Shown here in pieces: positions 49,578 to 60,720 of a stretch of DNA of 64,000 bases. The first letter of the stretch is position 1. The number at the start of each line of letters is the position of its first letter. Source of the stretch: Phormidium tenue FACHB-1050. GTDB taxonomy: Bacteria; Cyanobacteriota; Cyanobacteriia; Pseudanabaenales; Pseudanabaenaceae. A model generated the notes under the pieces. That model was given only the letters and a program-made list of their open reading frames with translations. It was not told where the DNA came from and ran no database searches. The stretch spans positions 29,293-93,292 of the forward strand of contig NZ_JACJQY010000019.1 in the NCBI RefSeq assembly GCF_014696925.1, read 5' to 3'. The translations under genes and the position numbers were made by a program.

Positions 49578-50655
49578 TAATAACTAGCGTAATGTTGTTA
49601 TCTTTGGGTGGAATATCGCTAAATGCTTCAAAATATTCTTTAGCTACTGGCGGAAAGTTAGGGAACTCAAATTTGGCATCACCATCAGCAATATATGCCC
49701 AAAAGTAACGAAGTTGTGGCGTTAGGGTTTCGGCTAACTCTACAGGCAAATTTAGAGGTGGGTGAGTAAGCAACCTGAGGACAAACGGATGGGAATGATT
49801 TCCCATCCATTCCCGTGAGAAATGTAGTAGATCAGATTGCTCAGGAATCGACTTGACTCGAAAAGATTCTATTTCTAAGCGATCGCCTGCTGCATCAGAA
49901 ATGTAATTGAGAACACGGTAGGGGTGAGGATAGCTCACCAGAGAGCCTGTGGTGATGTCATAGAGGTCGTAGCGATCGCTATAAGCAATATCCTGCACAT
50001 GGAGATGTCCAGTAAAGACTAACTTCACATTTGCCTGATGTAAAACTTTGCATAGCCGCTCATTATTTCCCAACATATAGCGCTTACCGAGAGCATTGCG
50101 GGACTGATCATGCATATGTTCCAACACATTATGATGAATTGTCACCAAGTTCAATTCATAGTCTTGGTTTTCAAGAACCGATTGCAACCAAACTAACTGC
50201 TCATCATCGATCCAGCCAATTTGTTGTCCATCAGCATCAAATTGATTAGAGTTCAATCCAATTAGACGAACTCTCGGTAATACTTCGCATTCATAGTAGA
50301 GTTTATTTGGTTCGCTAAGTCCATGCTCAAAGCCAAAACTAGTATAGTGAGGAGAGAATTTATCAAAGGTATCGATCCTTGGTACGTCATGGTTTCCCGC
50401 AATCACATAGACGGGATAAGGAAGTTTCGCGAGTCGCTCCGATAACCATTGATGATTCTCAGGTTCTCCATGCTGTGTGAGATCCCCTGGTAAAAGTAGA
50501 AAGTCTAAATCTAGATTAGCAAGGTGTGACAGTACTTCTTCAAATGCGGAGATGCTGTACTCAACAAGATGAAATCGCGCAGGATGCTGCCAAATCGTAT
50601 GGGGCAATGCGATATGCAAATCGGAGACGATCGCAAATTTAAACTTAAGTGCCAC
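49573..50655 (-). CDS. Metallophosphoesterase (CpdA-like)
   Basis: FAIVSDLHIALP, LLPGDLTQHGEPENH, VIAGNHDVPR, VTIHHNVLE, LVFTGHLHVQD. Confidence 0.92.
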   Translation of the reverse strand: MALKFKFAIVSDLHIALPHTIWQHPARFHLVEYSISAFEEVLSHLANLDLDFLLLPGDLTQHGEPENHQWLSERLAKLPYPVYVIAGNHDVPRIDTFDKFSPHYTSFGFEHGLSEPNKLYYECEVLPRVRLIGLNSNQFDADGQQIGWIDDEQLVWLQSVLENQDYELNLVTIHHNVLEHMHDQSRNALGKRYMLGNNERLCKVLHQANVKLVFTGHLHVQDIAYSDRYDLYDITTGSLVSYPHPYRVLNYISDAAGDRLEIESFRVKSIPEQSDLLHFSREWMGNHSHPFVLRLLTHPPLNLPVELAETLTPQLRYFWAYIADGDAKFEFPNFPPVAKEYFEAFSDIPPKDNNITLVIK

Positions 50656-50729
50656 CTAGATCCAAACCATGAATAGTTACCTTTTGATTATAGGGTATAG
50701 CTAGATATAGGCGATTGCAAGATCGCCGC

Positions 50730-50846
50730 TATAGAGCTGTCACCATTTGTATTAGGACAAATCACAACCCAGAAGACGAGTTGCGGCGCTTCGCGCCGCA
50801 ACTCGTCTTCTGGGTTTGCGTCTTAACAAGACTGGCGACAGCTATA
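50730..50846. mobile_element. Family B hairpin element
   Basis: TATAGAGCTGTCACC...GGCGACAGCTATA flanking GAAGACGAGTTGCGGCGC-TTC-GCGCCGCAACTCGTCTTC. Confidence 0.75.
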
Positions 50847-50904
50847 CAAAGACAAAATGACGTTTACAATAGTTTAGTTACATTGTTTCAAGATCGAAAT
50901 TTGA

Positions 50905-53592
50905 ATGGCTGAACTAGCTCTATCGTCGGCTCTAGTTAATCGTGCTGCCCTCACACCAATGATGCTGCACTATATCGAAATGAAAGAGCAGTATCCCCAT
51001 GCCGTGATGTTGTATAGGTTGGGAGACTTTTTTGAAGCATTTTTTGAGGATGCAGAACTAATTTCGCGGGAATTGGAATTGGTGCTAACGGGGCGTGATG
51101 GTGGTAAGGCGATCGGTCGCATCGCCATGGCAGGAATTCCGCACCATGCCCTCGATCGCTATGCTAATCAGTTAGTCGAAAAAGGCTACTCGATCGCTGT
51201 TTGTGATCAGATGGAAGCAGCTTCAGAGGCACAAGGACTTGTGCGGAGGGAAGTCACAAGGGTCATCACTCCTGGAACCGTGATTGAAGAGGGAATGCTG
51301 GCGGCGAAAAAAAATAATTTTTTGGTGGCGATCGCTAATGGGGGCGAAAATTGGGGCTTAGCCTATACTGATATTTCCACAGGTGAGTTTTCCGTCACCC
51401 AGCTAAATAGTACTGAGCATTTAATTCAAGAACTATTACGCTTACAACCTGCGGAAGTTCTCATTCCCATTGATGTCCCTAATCCCCAATTATTTCGCGG
51501 TTATAAGGCAGAGAAGCCGCAAGCTTTTTGGGAAGGAATTTCGCCAACAAAGCAATCGAGTTTACCTGAACCCTATAGCGCCTTACCTGAGAGTTTTTGC
51601 TACACACCGCGATCGCAATCTGCCTTTGCCTTAGCTGAAGCTAAACAGAGGATTCTCGATACCTTTAGAGTGCGATCGCTTGAGGGCTTTGGCTGTAAGT
51701 CTTTACCTCTAGCAATTAGAGCCGCAGGTGGGATTTTAGAATATCTGGAATCCACTCAAAAAAGCGTGAAAATGCCATTGCAAGGGATTTCCACCTATGC
51801 GATCGCTGACTTCTTAATTCTGGATAATCAAACGCGCCGCAATCTCGAAATTACGCAAACTGTGCGTGACGGCACTTACTACAGTTCGCTCCTATGGGCT
51901 CTAGACAAAACCACCACGGGCATGGGTAGCCGAGCATTGCGCCGTTGGCTATTGCAACCGCTTAAGGATATCAACGCGATCAATGAACGTCTCGATACAA
52001 TTACAGAACTCCTAAAGCAGCATTCTTTACGCAAGAACTTAAGGAGTTGTCTTAGTCAAATCTATGACATTGAGCGCTTATGCAGTCGGATTGGTGCAGG
52101 TACGGCAAATGGACGTGATTTAATTGCTGTCGCAGTATCACTAGAAAGGATGCGTGATGTTGCGGATGTGGTAGCTAGATCGAATTCTCGCTACTTAAAA
52201 GCTTTGCAGTCCGTACCATCGGAACTATTACAACTTGGGGATCAATTACAAAGAACTCTCGTTGAAGAACCACCAATTTACATTACCGAAGGCAATATTA
52301 TTCGTTCGGGAGTAAATGAACAACTTGATCGCCTCCGTCAACAAAGTCGTGATGACGTGGAATGGTTAGCAACTTTTGAGAAGCAGGAAAAGGAACGTAC
52401 AGGTATTAATACGCTCAAAGTTGGCTTTAATAAAGCCTTTGGCTATTACATCAGCATCTCTCGCGGCAAGAGTGAACAAGCTCCAGCCGATTACATCCGT
52501 AAGCAAACTCTGACTAATGAAGAGCGTTATATTACACCTGAACTAAAAGAGCGAGAAACAAGGATTCTTAATTCCGATAGTGAACTCAAGCAATTGGAAT
52601 ATGACTTGTTTGTGGAATTGAGGCTGCTCACCGCTAAACATATCGAACCGATGCGAACTCTTGCCACAGCCCTCGCTGCCGCCGATGTGTTGTGTAGTCT
52701 TGCTGAAGTTGCTGTGACCTATAACTATTGTCGTCCCCAAATTACCAGCGATCGCGCGATCGCTATTTACAATGGTCGTCATCCCGTAGTTGAGCAGTCT
52801 CTCCCCGCAGGTTTCTTTGTTCCTAATACCACCTATTTAGGGCATGACGATCAGGCTCCTGATTGTCCAGATTTAATTGTGCTGACTGGTCCCAATATGA
52901 GCGGCAAAAGTATCTATTTGCGGCAAGTAGGACTAATTCAATTAATGGCGCAAGTAGGTAGCTTTGTCCCAGCGGAATCCGCAACTTTAGGAATTTGCGA
53001 TCGCATCTTTACTCGCGTTGGTGCAGTCGATGATCTTGCCACAGGTCAATCCACTTTCATGGTGGAAATGAATGAAACCGCAAACATTCTCAATCATGCT
53101 AAAGATCATTCACTAGTATTACTCGATGAAATTGGTCGCGGTACTTCCACCTTTGATGGCATGGCGATCGCTTGGTCAGTCGCTGAATATATCGCCAATA
53201 AAATCAAAGCGCGCGGTATTTTTGCTACCCATTACCATGAACTCAATGAACTCGCGAGTCTGCTTCCCAATGTTGCCAATTTCCAAGTTACGGTCAAAGA
53301 ACTAGAAGATGAAATCATTTTCTTACATCAAGTCCAAGAAGGCGGCGCAGATCGTTCCTATGGTATTGAGGTGGGTCGTTTAGCAGGCTTGCCTGCGAGT
53401 GTGATTAGTCGTGCTAAGCAAGTTTTAGAGCAAATTGCTAAAAATAGCCACATTGCTACGGGCTTAAGATCGGGTGGATCGACTAAAACAAATAGTCAAT
53501 CAAGCGATCGCTCATCAAAGTCTTCATTAAAAGCTTCTAAGGATTTACCTAAAGAATCACAAATGACAATTTTTGATCCTCATTCTCCATAG
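50905..53592 (+). CDS. mutS: DNA mismatch repair protein MutS
   Basis: [66 protein letters not shown]. Confidence 0.98.
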   Translation: MAELALSSALVNRAALTPMMLHYIEMKEQYPHAVMLYRLGDFFEAFFEDAELISRELELVLTGRDGGKAIGRIAMAGIPHHALDRYANQLVEKGYSIAVCDQMEAASEAQGLVRREVTRVITPGTVIEEGMLAAKKNNFLVAIANGGENWGLAYTDISTGEFSVTQLNSTEHLIQELLRLQPAEVLIPIDVPNPQLFRGYKAEKPQAFWEGISPTKQSSLPEPYSALPESFCYTPRSQSAFALAEAKQRILDTFRVRSLEGFGCKSLPLAIRAAGGILEYLESTQKSVKMPLQGISTYAIADFLILDNQTRRNLEITQTVRDGTYYSSLLWALDKTTTGMGSRALRRWLLQPLKDINAINERLDTITELLKQHSLRKNLRSCLSQIYDIERLCSRIGAGTANGRDLIAVAVSLERMRDVADVVARSNSRYLKALQSVPSELLQLGDQLQRTLVEEPPIYITEGNIIRSGVNEQLDRLRQQSRDDVEWLATFEKQEKERTGINTLKVGFNKAFGYYISISRGKSEQAPADYIRKQTLTNEERYITPELKERETRILNSDSELKQLEYDLFVELRLLTAKHIEPMRTLATALAAADVLCSLAEVAVTYNYCRPQITSDRAIAIYNGRHPVVEQSLPAGFFVPNTTYLGHDDQAPDCPDLIVLTGPNMSGKSIYLRQVGLIQLMAQVGSFVPAESATLGICDRIFTRVGAVDDLATGQSTFMVEMNETANILNHAKDHSLVLLDEIGRGTSTFDGMAIAWSVAEYIANKIKARGIFATHYHELNELASLLPNVANFQVTVKELEDEIIFLHQVQEGGADRSYGIEVGRLAGLPASVISRAKQVLEQIAKNSHIATGLRSGGSTKTNSQSSDRSSKSSLKASKDLPKESQMTIFDPHSP

Positions 53593-53735
53593 ACCAAATG
53601 CGATGATTTGGGTAAAGACTGCCAACCTCTACTTTTCAAGATTTTTAAAGATTGCTATAAAGTGCTATAACTTTGGGCAAATTAATAATTAGATGTATTT
53701 TAATAACTCAGTTTTATTGTCTTAAAAAAATCATT

Positions 53736-53852
53736 TATCGCAATGCAAAAGTTAGATAGAACAAATCAAAACCCAAAATACAAGTAGCGGTGCAAAACAC
53801 CGCTACTTGTATTTTGGGTTTTATGTCCTATGCAAACCTTACATAGCTGCAA
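53736..53852. mobile_element. Family A hairpin element (diverged)
   Basis: GCAATGCAAAAGTTAGATAGAACAAATCAAAACCCAAAATACAAGTAGCGGTG...CACCGCTACTTGTATTTTGGGTTTTATGTCCTATGCAAACCTTACA. Confidence 0.7.
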
Positions 53853-53883
53853 ATCAACGTATAAATGAATAATTACAGTACTT

Positions 53884-53978
53884 TACAGCGCTTTTCCAGC
53901 AAGCAAAGTCCAAAGGTTTGTTTCGCCACCGAAGGTGGGGAAACAAACCCGTACTTCACTAGACGGATAAACGCTATA
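53884..53978. mobile_element. Family D hairpin element (inverted relative to 31408)
   Basis: Reverse complement aligns along its length with 31408..31500 (TATAGCGTTTATCCGTCTAGTGAAGTACGGGTTTGTTTCCCC...). Confidence 0.68.
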
Positions 53979-54153
53979 TGCTGAAGGTATAGATAGATTT
54001 TGTTGAAAGTATCTTTTTTGTAATACGTTCAATAAAATCTAATTATTTATCCGATCGCAAATTACTATAAATTATTCATCTTATTCATCAATTTGATACT
54101 GACAGTAGTATTCATACAGGCTATTAAACGTAAAATTTTTAGCAGCAAAACCT

Positions 54154-55416
54154 ATGACTAGCCTCAAAAATGTCCTTGAGGAAATCGTTGTTGTAGAGGT
54201 GCAAGAACAAACCAAGCATCTCAACCCAGCAGCCCTTGAAGCGATTAACCTTAGCGAGGTAGCAGCCTTTGCACTCAATCGATTGCCAGTACTCTATGCA
54301 AGTACCAGCCGAGGATGGCTGCAACAACGTAAACGCGCCCACAATGAACTACAGCAGCAGATTGTCAACGCAGTACAGCAAGCCCTGCTGGGCGTAAAGC
54401 GTGATCCCTTGCGAAAATCGACCAAAATTGCGGCTAGTAAAGTTGAAGCACCTGCTCATGTTCTGGCAAAGCTACAAAAGCTTTTTTGTAAGTCTTCTTT
54501 GCAATGGCAGGATGTGCCAAAAGCGTTTCAGGAAGCACTTACACTAATCAGTCACAAACCAGAATATGCAAGTTTAAGTATTAACGATCGCCATCGATTG
54601 CGAGAAATTAAAGGCTATTTACAGCGTAATAAAGGCTCTCATCATCAAGATCTTCAGTCTTGGCAAAATAACATTGAATTGCCAAATCCTGAACTTAAAT
54701 CTTATATTCTTTCGGCTTCTTATTTCCTAATTAATGTTTTAGAGGATTTAGCAAAACAGGAAATAAAAAATCAATTGACCCATATGGCAAATGTTTTGCC
54801 CCGCAAAGTTGGTATTGATGATGTATGTGCATATGTACTCAATCGTCTCCCCCCCCTGTATGCCACCACTGAGCAGGGGGTAATCTGGCAAACCCAAAAA
54901 GCAAAAGAGCAGCTATCCAGCCAGATTGAATCAACTGTAATTCAATCACTAATGACTTTAGGAAAAACACCCCGTCGGCTAGCCGATCCAATTCCATTAC
55001 TCAAGTTTGAAGAAGAATGTGAACAAGCTATCAGTGAACTACGTTCAATTTTTCAAAGGGAAGATATTACTTGGCGAAATATTGCCACCCTCGCGGAATA
55101 TGCGATCGATCAGGAGAAGCAGGGGATGACCTATTGGCGACAACAGTGGCGCATGTTAGGACAAATTTACAGTGAAATGTATTTAAAACCAGGGGATGCC
55201 GAACTATCTCTTAGCCATAATTCAGAAGGAGAAGTCTTAATCGTGTACGCACATACTAAAGAAGCTTTTGGGTGGATCGCCGATAATCCCAAAAATTTAG
55301 GCGTTAGTACTTTAAGGCTGTTCCCAGCGGTTTCTGAGATTGAACTTTATGGGTTTTTCTTAGATTTCTCAATTAACTACACCCGCGAAGAAATGGCAGC
55401 CGATGGGATTATTTGA
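54154..55416 (+). CDS. Tandem ComFB-domain protein
   Basis: Two copies of the motif: LSEVAAFALNRLPVLYASTSRGW and VDDVCAYVLNRLPPLYATTEQGV-like (KVGIDDVCAYVLNRLPPLYATTEQGVIWQ). Confidence 0.8.
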   Translation: MTSLKNVLEEIVVVEVQEQTKHLNPAALEAINLSEVAAFALNRLPVLYASTSRGWLQQRKRAHNELQQQIVNAVQQALLGVKRDPLRKSTKIAASKVEAPAHVLAKLQKLFCKSSLQWQDVPKAFQEALTLISHKPEYASLSINDRHRLREIKGYLQRNKGSHHQDLQSWQNNIELPNPELKSYILSASYFLINVLEDLAKQEIKNQLTHMANVLPRKVGIDDVCAYVLNRLPPLYATTEQGVIWQTQKAKEQLSSQIESTVIQSLMTLGKTPRRLADPIPLLKFEEECEQAISELRSIFQREDITWRNIATLAEYAIDQEKQGMTYWRQQWRMLGQIYSEMYLKPGDAELSLSHNSEGEVLIVYAHTKEAFGWIADNPKNLGVSTLRLFPAVSEIELYGFFLDFSINYTREEMAADGII

Positions 55417-55495
55417 TTTTTTAGTTTAATGCTATAGCAATGTAAGGGCAATTCATAAATTGCCCTTACATTGCTTTTTTTGAGTAATTCCTATC

Positions 55496-55647
55496 TATAG
55501 CTATCACCTTTGTATTTGTCTTATACCAATTCACGAAAGTGTGGCAACACTTTTGGGAATTAAAAACCAAACCCAGTAAGGGTTTTCAACGTACAAAATG
55601 GCGTAGCCATTTTGTACGTTGGTATAACAAGATTGGCGACAACTATA
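55496..55647. mobile_element. Chimeric/nested element: family C inside family B ends
   Basis: TATAGCTATCACC...[TATACCAA...TTGGTATA]ACAAGATTGGCGACAACTATA. Confidence 0.7.
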
Positions 55648-55781
55648 TGTATGAGTTCATAAAAGTATGATGACACTTTTATGAATTTGCAAATCAAATC
55701 CAGTAAAGATTACAGCGCAAAATGGCTACGCCATTTTGCGCTGTAATCATAAAAAAGATCGCCTAAATTTTTTACTCAGTT

Positions 55782-56963
55782 TTAGGCAGGAGTAGAGAAG
55801 CGGATTTTCAGATAATCATCTTCCATTTTTGCGCCAGAAGTTTGGAGAACAGATAGAGCTTGAGGTAATACTAAATTACGGCGATGATTGCCAATGCGGA
55901 TGTTTAGCTCGTCACCAGTCTTCGTTAACTCAATCTTCTCTTTCGGCACACCTGGTAAATACAACTCCAAACGATATTGCTTATTCTCTTCCACCACCCG
56001 CATTGTATTTTCTTTGTAATAGACCTGCGAAGGATCTTCGTTACCATAGAGAGTCTCTTTTAAGCGCTCTAAAGCCGCAATCCCACACATCTCTTCAGCA
56101 TAAAGTGGAATCTGCTTAATGGGCAGAGGATGGAAATCACGATGAATTTGTTCACAATATTGCTTCTGATTGTCCTTCCAAACCTTAAAGAATGGATCTT
56201 GCACTTCTTCAGGAATAATCCGATTAGCAATCACCATATCTGTAGCAACATTGTAGAGACTGAGATAGGAATGCGCCCTCAAGGACTCATTAATTACCAT
56301 CTTTTCAGGATTAGTTACCAGTCTGACGGTTGTGGTGGTGTTATCTGTGAGGATTTTTTCTAAAGCTTCTAATTCTTCATAGAACTCATAGGGAGCATCC
56401 ATTACTTCTTTGTTAGGCAATGAGAAACCAGTCACTCGCTTAAAAATAGGCTCAAATACAGGACTAAGAACCTGAGCCATGCCCTGTAACGGTTTATAAA
56501 ACTTCCGCATATACCAACCTGCTACTTCTGGCAGAGATAGCAGTCGGAGAGCTGTCCCCGTAGGTGCAGAGTCAATCACTAATACATCATATTCCTTTTC
56601 GTCATAGTGACGCTTCACACGCACTAAACCAAAAATCTCATCCATTCCTGGCAAGATTGCCAATTCTTCAGCCTGAACACCCTCCAGCCCTCTAGCTTGA
56701 AGAACTTCACTAATGTAGCGTTTAACCGCCCCCCAGTTACCTTCTAGCTCGCGTAAGGCATCTAACTCTGCTCCCCAAAGATTAGGGCGTACTTCCTTAG
56801 GATCATGTCCTAGCTCGACCATAAAGCTATCGGCGAGAGAGTGAGCAGGGTCAGTGCTTAGTACTAGAGTTTTATAGCCTAATTCAGCACAGCGTAAGCC
56901 TGTAGCTGCGGCGACAGACGTTTTACCAACGCCGCCTTTTCCTGTCATTAAAATGATACGCAT
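55782..56963 (-). CDS. ArsA/GET3 family ATPase with C-terminal HSP20-like domain
   Basis: [43 protein letters not shown]-terminal [29 protein letters not shown]. Confidence 0.93.
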   Translation of the reverse strand: MRIILMTGKGGVGKTSVAAATGLRCAELGYKTLVLSTDPAHSLADSFMVELGHDPKEVRPNLWGAELDALRELEGNWGAVKRYISEVLQARGLEGVQAEELAILPGMDEIFGLVRVKRHYDEKEYDVLVIDSAPTGTALRLLSLPEVAGWYMRKFYKPLQGMAQVLSPVFEPIFKRVTGFSLPNKEVMDAPYEFYEELEALEKILTDNTTTTVRLVTNPEKMVINESLRAHSYLSLYNVATDMVIANRIIPEEVQDPFFKVWKDNQKQYCEQIHRDFHPLPIKQIPLYAEEMCGIAALERLKETLYGNEDPSQVYYKENTMRVVEENKQYRLELYLPGVPKEKIELTKTGDELNIRIGNHRRNLVLPQALSVLQTSGAKMEDDYLKIRFSTPA

Positions 56964-57138
56964 GGTCGATATGACTCGTCTTGTTTAAATTTTGATGAGA
57001 TTAGGCTTGACAAGGCAAAGCACTGCCAATTCTAATAAATTTTGAATAAATAGTTGACTTTGCAAATCTTTACAATTGCTTCTCATTCTAACATCGATAT
57101 CGCGATCGCCTAAAATGCTTTTGAATAGCTTTTTTAGT

Positions 57139-57254
57139 TATAGCTATAGCCACCTGTATCAGGGCAAATCAAAAACCAGATAATGTGAGGCGGCGCAAAG
57201 CGCCGCCTCACATTATCTGGTTTTTATGTCCTAACAAGAATGGCGACAGCTATA
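57139..57254. mobile_element. Family B hairpin element
   Basis: TATAGCTATAGCC...GGCGACAGCTATA flanking ATAATGTGAGGCGGCGC-AAA-GCGCCGCCTCACATTAT. Confidence 0.75.
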
Positions 57255-57339
57255 ACTGGATTTTTGGATTGTATACATGGTAGTTTAGCCAGATACAAGC
57301 TAAAGTAGCCTAGTTAATCGCTGTAAGGCTTTTATCTAT

Positions 57340-57723
57340 ATGAATCAGCAACCAGACTCACCTGTTAACTTAGAACAACTTAACCAAATATCAGAAGGAG
57401 ATATAGAGTTTGAGATTGAGGTTTTACAGGTTTATGTTGAAGATATCTCACAGCGTATTGAAACAATCCGAGATGCAATTATTGGAAATGATTGGTCAAT
57501 AGTTATGGGTGAAGCACATCACCTAAAAGGTTCTAGTGCGAATGTGGGGGCTTTGCAAATCCAGACCTTGGCAGGACAACTTGAGAAACTAGATGAAAGT
57601 CAAGATCAGCAAAAAGCTCTGGAGATTATTAATGATATGTTGAGAAAAATACAAGCTGTTGAGTTATTTATTCACGAAAAATCAGCGACTTTATTGTCAG
57701 CACCGAAAAAAATTGAATCTTAG
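57340..57723 (+). CDS. Histidine phosphotransfer (HPt) domain protein
   Basis: MGEAHHLKGSSANVGALQIQTLAGQLEKL. Confidence 0.88.
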   Translation: MNQQPDSPVNLEQLNQISEGDIEFEIEVLQVYVEDISQRIETIRDAIIGNDWSIVMGEAHHLKGSSANVGALQIQTLAGQLEKLDESQDQQKALEIINDMLRKIQAVELFIHEKSATLLSAPKKIES

Positions 57724-57725
57724 CC

Positions 57726-58292
57726 ATGGATAATATAGTTTTAAGAACTATAAACTTTATGATCAGTAAGCAATGGCGATCGCTTGCCAATATTTTTTTA
57801 ATCTGTCTAATTTGCCTTGGGATAACCTGCACAAACTCCTTTATCCCCAAAGTTTCGGCAGCCGCTGAACCTTCATCAAGTCAGATCATGGATCGTTTTG
57901 AAAATATCAAAAACAAGATGGCAAAACTAAGATTTTGCTATAACGAGAGCTGTTTCTATCGCAATGTCACCAGCAAAGTTATCCCGCCAAATGATAAAAA
58001 TCCCCACTACATTGGCGAAATATCTGCTGCTGTAGAACGCCCATCATCCAGTCCAGATCTTGCCGATTATCATTTTGTCTATGTAGGCGATCGCTGGCAA
58101 CTAGTTAAAGGTGAAGAGTTTACCGATGTTGCTGATTACGTATTTATAGGCGATCGCTACGAAATCTACAGCGTTCATAACAGCCATACTTTGCGCGGTA
58201 ACTTGGATAAAGCTAAAGAAGAAGGTGGCATTAAGTCGGGATACTTACCGCTTTACTATGAAGTGTTAGATCATGGTCTTGAAAAAACATAG
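57726..58292 (+). CDS. Hypothetical exported protein
   Basis: Signal-like N-terminus IFLICLICLGITCTNSFIPKVSAAA; starts 2 nt after the HPt stop. Confidence 0.6.
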   Translation: MDNIVLRTINFMISKQWRSLANIFLICLICLGITCTNSFIPKVSAAAEPSSSQIMDRFENIKNKMAKLRFCYNESCFYRNVTSKVIPPNDKNPHYIGEISAAVERPSSSPDLADYHFVYVGDRWQLVKGEEFTDVADYVFIGDRYEIYSVHNSHTLRGNLDKAKEEGGIKSGYLPLYYEVLDHGLEKT

Positions 58293-58324
58293 GATATCGC
58301 AAAGCGCTATCCTATGTTTAAAAC

Positions 58325-58353
58325 AAAAAAGCCTCGCAATGCGAGGCTTTTTT
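58325..58353. terminator. Bidirectional terminator between the hypothetical gene and rpsI
   Basis: AAAAAAGCCTCGC-AAT-GCGAGGCTTTTTT. Confidence 0.85.
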
Positions 58354-58369
58354 TTTGTGAAGTAAATAA

Positions 58370-58783
58370 TTACCGTTTCGAGTATTGAGGAGCCTTACGA
58401 GCTTTCTTGAGTCCGTATTTTTTGCGTTCCTTACAACGGGGATCGCGAGTCATGTAGCCTTCAACTTTGAGAGGCTTACGGTTTTCTGGAGCAAGTTCAC
58501 ATAAAGCACGAGCAACACCCAAGCGAATTGCATCAGCTTGACCAGTGACACCGCCACCATGAGCATTGACCAAAACATCGTACTCGTTTTCCAAGCCTAA
58601 GGTTTCCAGAGGAGCCTTTACACCTGAGATGTAGCTTGGGTTAAACTGCAAATACAGATCACCTGGTTTGCCATTGATCACGATTTTACCTTCACCTGGG
58701 ACGAGGCGTACACGGGCGATCGCTCTTTTACGACGACCAGTTCCCCAGTAAACAGCACGATTAGAACGTTCAGTATCTGACAT
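58370..58783 (-). CDS. rpsI: 30S ribosomal protein S9
   Basis: [23 protein letters not shown]...[14 protein letters not shown]. Confidence 0.98.
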   Translation of the reverse strand: MSDTERSNRAVYWGTGRRKRAIARVRLVPGEGKIVINGKPGDLYLQFNPSYISGVKAPLETLGLENEYDVLVNAHGGGVTGQADAIRLGVARALCELAPENRKPLKVEGYMTRDPRCKERKKYGLKKARKAPQYSKR

Positions 58784-58795
58784 CTGTAATTTCTC

Positions 58796-59263
58796 CTACT
58801 TCAGCGATGGAATGGTGTTAATGACCAAGGTTTCAGGCTGTTGAGCCTCATGGGGATGGCTAGCACCCTTATAAACCTTGAGCTTGGTGAAAAGCTGACG
58901 ACCGAGGGTATTCTTCGGCAACATACCCTTAATCGCATGTTCGAGGACACGTTCAGGAACACGAGCGATTACTTTATCGAAAGTCTCTTCCTTCATCCCA
59001 CCTGGACGACCAGAATGTCTTCTGTATAGCTTTTGGGTGGATTTCTTGCCAGTTACAGCAATTTTTTCGGCGTTGATCACTACGACGAAATCGCCAGTAT
59101 CTAAATGGGGCGTATAGATGGGCTTATTTTTACCGCGTAGGATTACCGCGATCGCGCTAGCAAGTCTTCCTAGGCGCTGACCTTCCGCATCAATGACATA
59201 CCATTTGCGATCAGGATCTTTTGGTAAGTAGCTTTTATTGGGAGTAAGTGTAGTTGTAGTCAT
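58796..59263 (-). CDS. rplM: 50S ribosomal protein L13
   Basis: [48 protein letters not shown]. Confidence 0.98.
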   Translation of the reverse strand: MTTTTLTPNKSYLPKDPDRKWYVIDAEGQRLGRLASAIAVILRGKNKPIYTPHLDTGDFVVVINAEKIAVTGKKSTQKLYRRHSGRPGGMKEETFDKVIARVPERVLEHAIKGMLPKNTLGRQLFTKLKVYKGASHPHEAQQPETLVINTIPSLK

Positions 59264-59368
59264 TAGTTTCTCTACAAACGAGATTTATCTATGATATTTA
59301 TCTGGAAAATATATTTGAGAAATATATTTATCAAACTTTTGAGTTTGGGACAGGTTAGCTTTTAAACT

Positions 59369-60208
59369 TCAAACCAAGTTAAGTACATGGCTGTCATTTA
59401 AACCTAGTGTTTGCTTGCGCGATGCGAACTCTGCAAAGGGATGATCGGCATAACCGATCGCCAATAGGCACAATCCTTGTGGGGGAGCAGCATACTTCAC
59501 TTCAATACGACGTTTTTCTTGCCAAATGCTAGTAAAGGCTTCGACACTCAGACGCGAACGCCCCACATCGACTAATTGCCCTACCAACAGGCGAATCATG
59601 CCGTACAAAAAGCCACTTGCTTGGACTTCCACATGGACAAAATCACCATCTCGCCAACATAGTGCTTCTTGAAGCTCAAGGCGACTATGGGGACGGCTTG
59701 AACCTGCTCTCTGAAATGCTGCCATGTCTTGCTCACCTAACATCGGCTGCAAGGCTTGATGGATCAGCTTTTCATCAAGGCGATCGTGGTAATAGTGCCA
59801 GCTAAACGGCTTTACAAACAAATTCGGAATGGCTGCGGTGTAAATCGTGTAACGATAACGCCGCCATGTCGCCGAAAATCTTGCGTGCCAGTCGTCAGCT
59901 ACTTCCGCAGATCCACAGATTAAGATCCCTTCAGGCAAATAACTATTAAGTACCTTTGCCCAACGTTGGGGAGGGATCACGCTAGACGTATCAAAATGCG
60001 CTACTTGAGCCGCAGCATGAACTCCTGTATCAGTCCTACCTGCACTATGCAAAACGGTTGGTTTTCCACAAATCTTAGCGATCGCTTCTTCAATCGTTTG
60101 CTGCACACTGGGATGATTTGGCTGTCTTTGCCACCCGTAGAAGTATGTACCTAGATATTGAATAACTAAAGCAATACGATGGGGAGACTCAGAATCAGCA
60201 GAGAACAT
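59369..60208 (-). CDS. truA: tRNA pseudouridine synthase A
   Basis: YLGTYFYGWQRQPNHPSVQQTIEEAI, SAGRTDTGVHAAAQVAHFD. Confidence 0.96.
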   Translation of the reverse strand: MFSADSESPHRIALVIQYLGTYFYGWQRQPNHPSVQQTIEEAIAKICGKPTVLHSAGRTDTGVHAAAQVAHFDTSSVIPPQRWAKVLNSYLPEGILICGSAEVADDWHARFSATWRRYRYTIYTAAIPNLFVKPFSWHYYHDRLDEKLIHQALQPMLGEQDMAAFQRAGSSRPHSRLELQEALCWRDGDFVHVEVQASGFLYGMIRLLVGQLVDVGRSRLSVEAFTSIWQEKRRIEVKYAAPPQGLCLLAIGYADHPFAEFASRKQTLGLNDSHVLNLV

Positions 60209-60226
60209 CTTGAGGCATCTTAATGT

Positions 60227-60661
60227 TTACACAAGTTGCAAGATCGCCATTTCGGCATTGTCGCCGCGACGGCTAACTGTGCGAACGATACGGGTATAAC
60301 CACCGTTACGCTCAGCATAGCGATCCTTAGCTTGGGTGAACAATAGGTCAACCAAGGTAGTTACACGCTCTTCTTCAGGTAATTGTTCTTGTTTGGTCTT
60401 AGTCTGAGGACGATCGCTTACGGGTTCGCCATCTTTGACCGAAATATCATATAAGTAGGAGATCGCTTGACGACGAGCGTGCAGAGAACCATCTTTAGCA
60501 AGAGTAATCATGTGATCAACGCTGCTACGAACGGCATCAGCCTTAGCTCTGGTGGTCTTAATTTCGCCTCTGAGGATTAGCTCAGTGGTCAAAGCCCGTA
60601 GGAGAGCTTTGCGCTGATCGGCAGCCTTATTAAGCTGGGGGGTTTTACAACGGTGACGCAT
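60227..60661 (-). CDS. rplQ: 50S ribosomal protein L17
   Basis: [37 protein letters not shown]. Confidence 0.97.
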   Translation of the reverse strand: MRHRCKTPQLNKAADQRKALLRALTTELILRGEIKTTRAKADAVRSSVDHMITLAKDGSLHARRQAISYLYDISVKDGEPVSDRPQTKTKQEQLPEEERVTTLVDLLFTQAKDRYAERNGGYTRIVRTVSRRGDNAEMAILQLV

Positions 60662-60720
60662 AGGTGTGTACTAGATGGATATGAAACCAAACTCTTTAGA
60701 GATAAAGAGATTTTGCTTTT

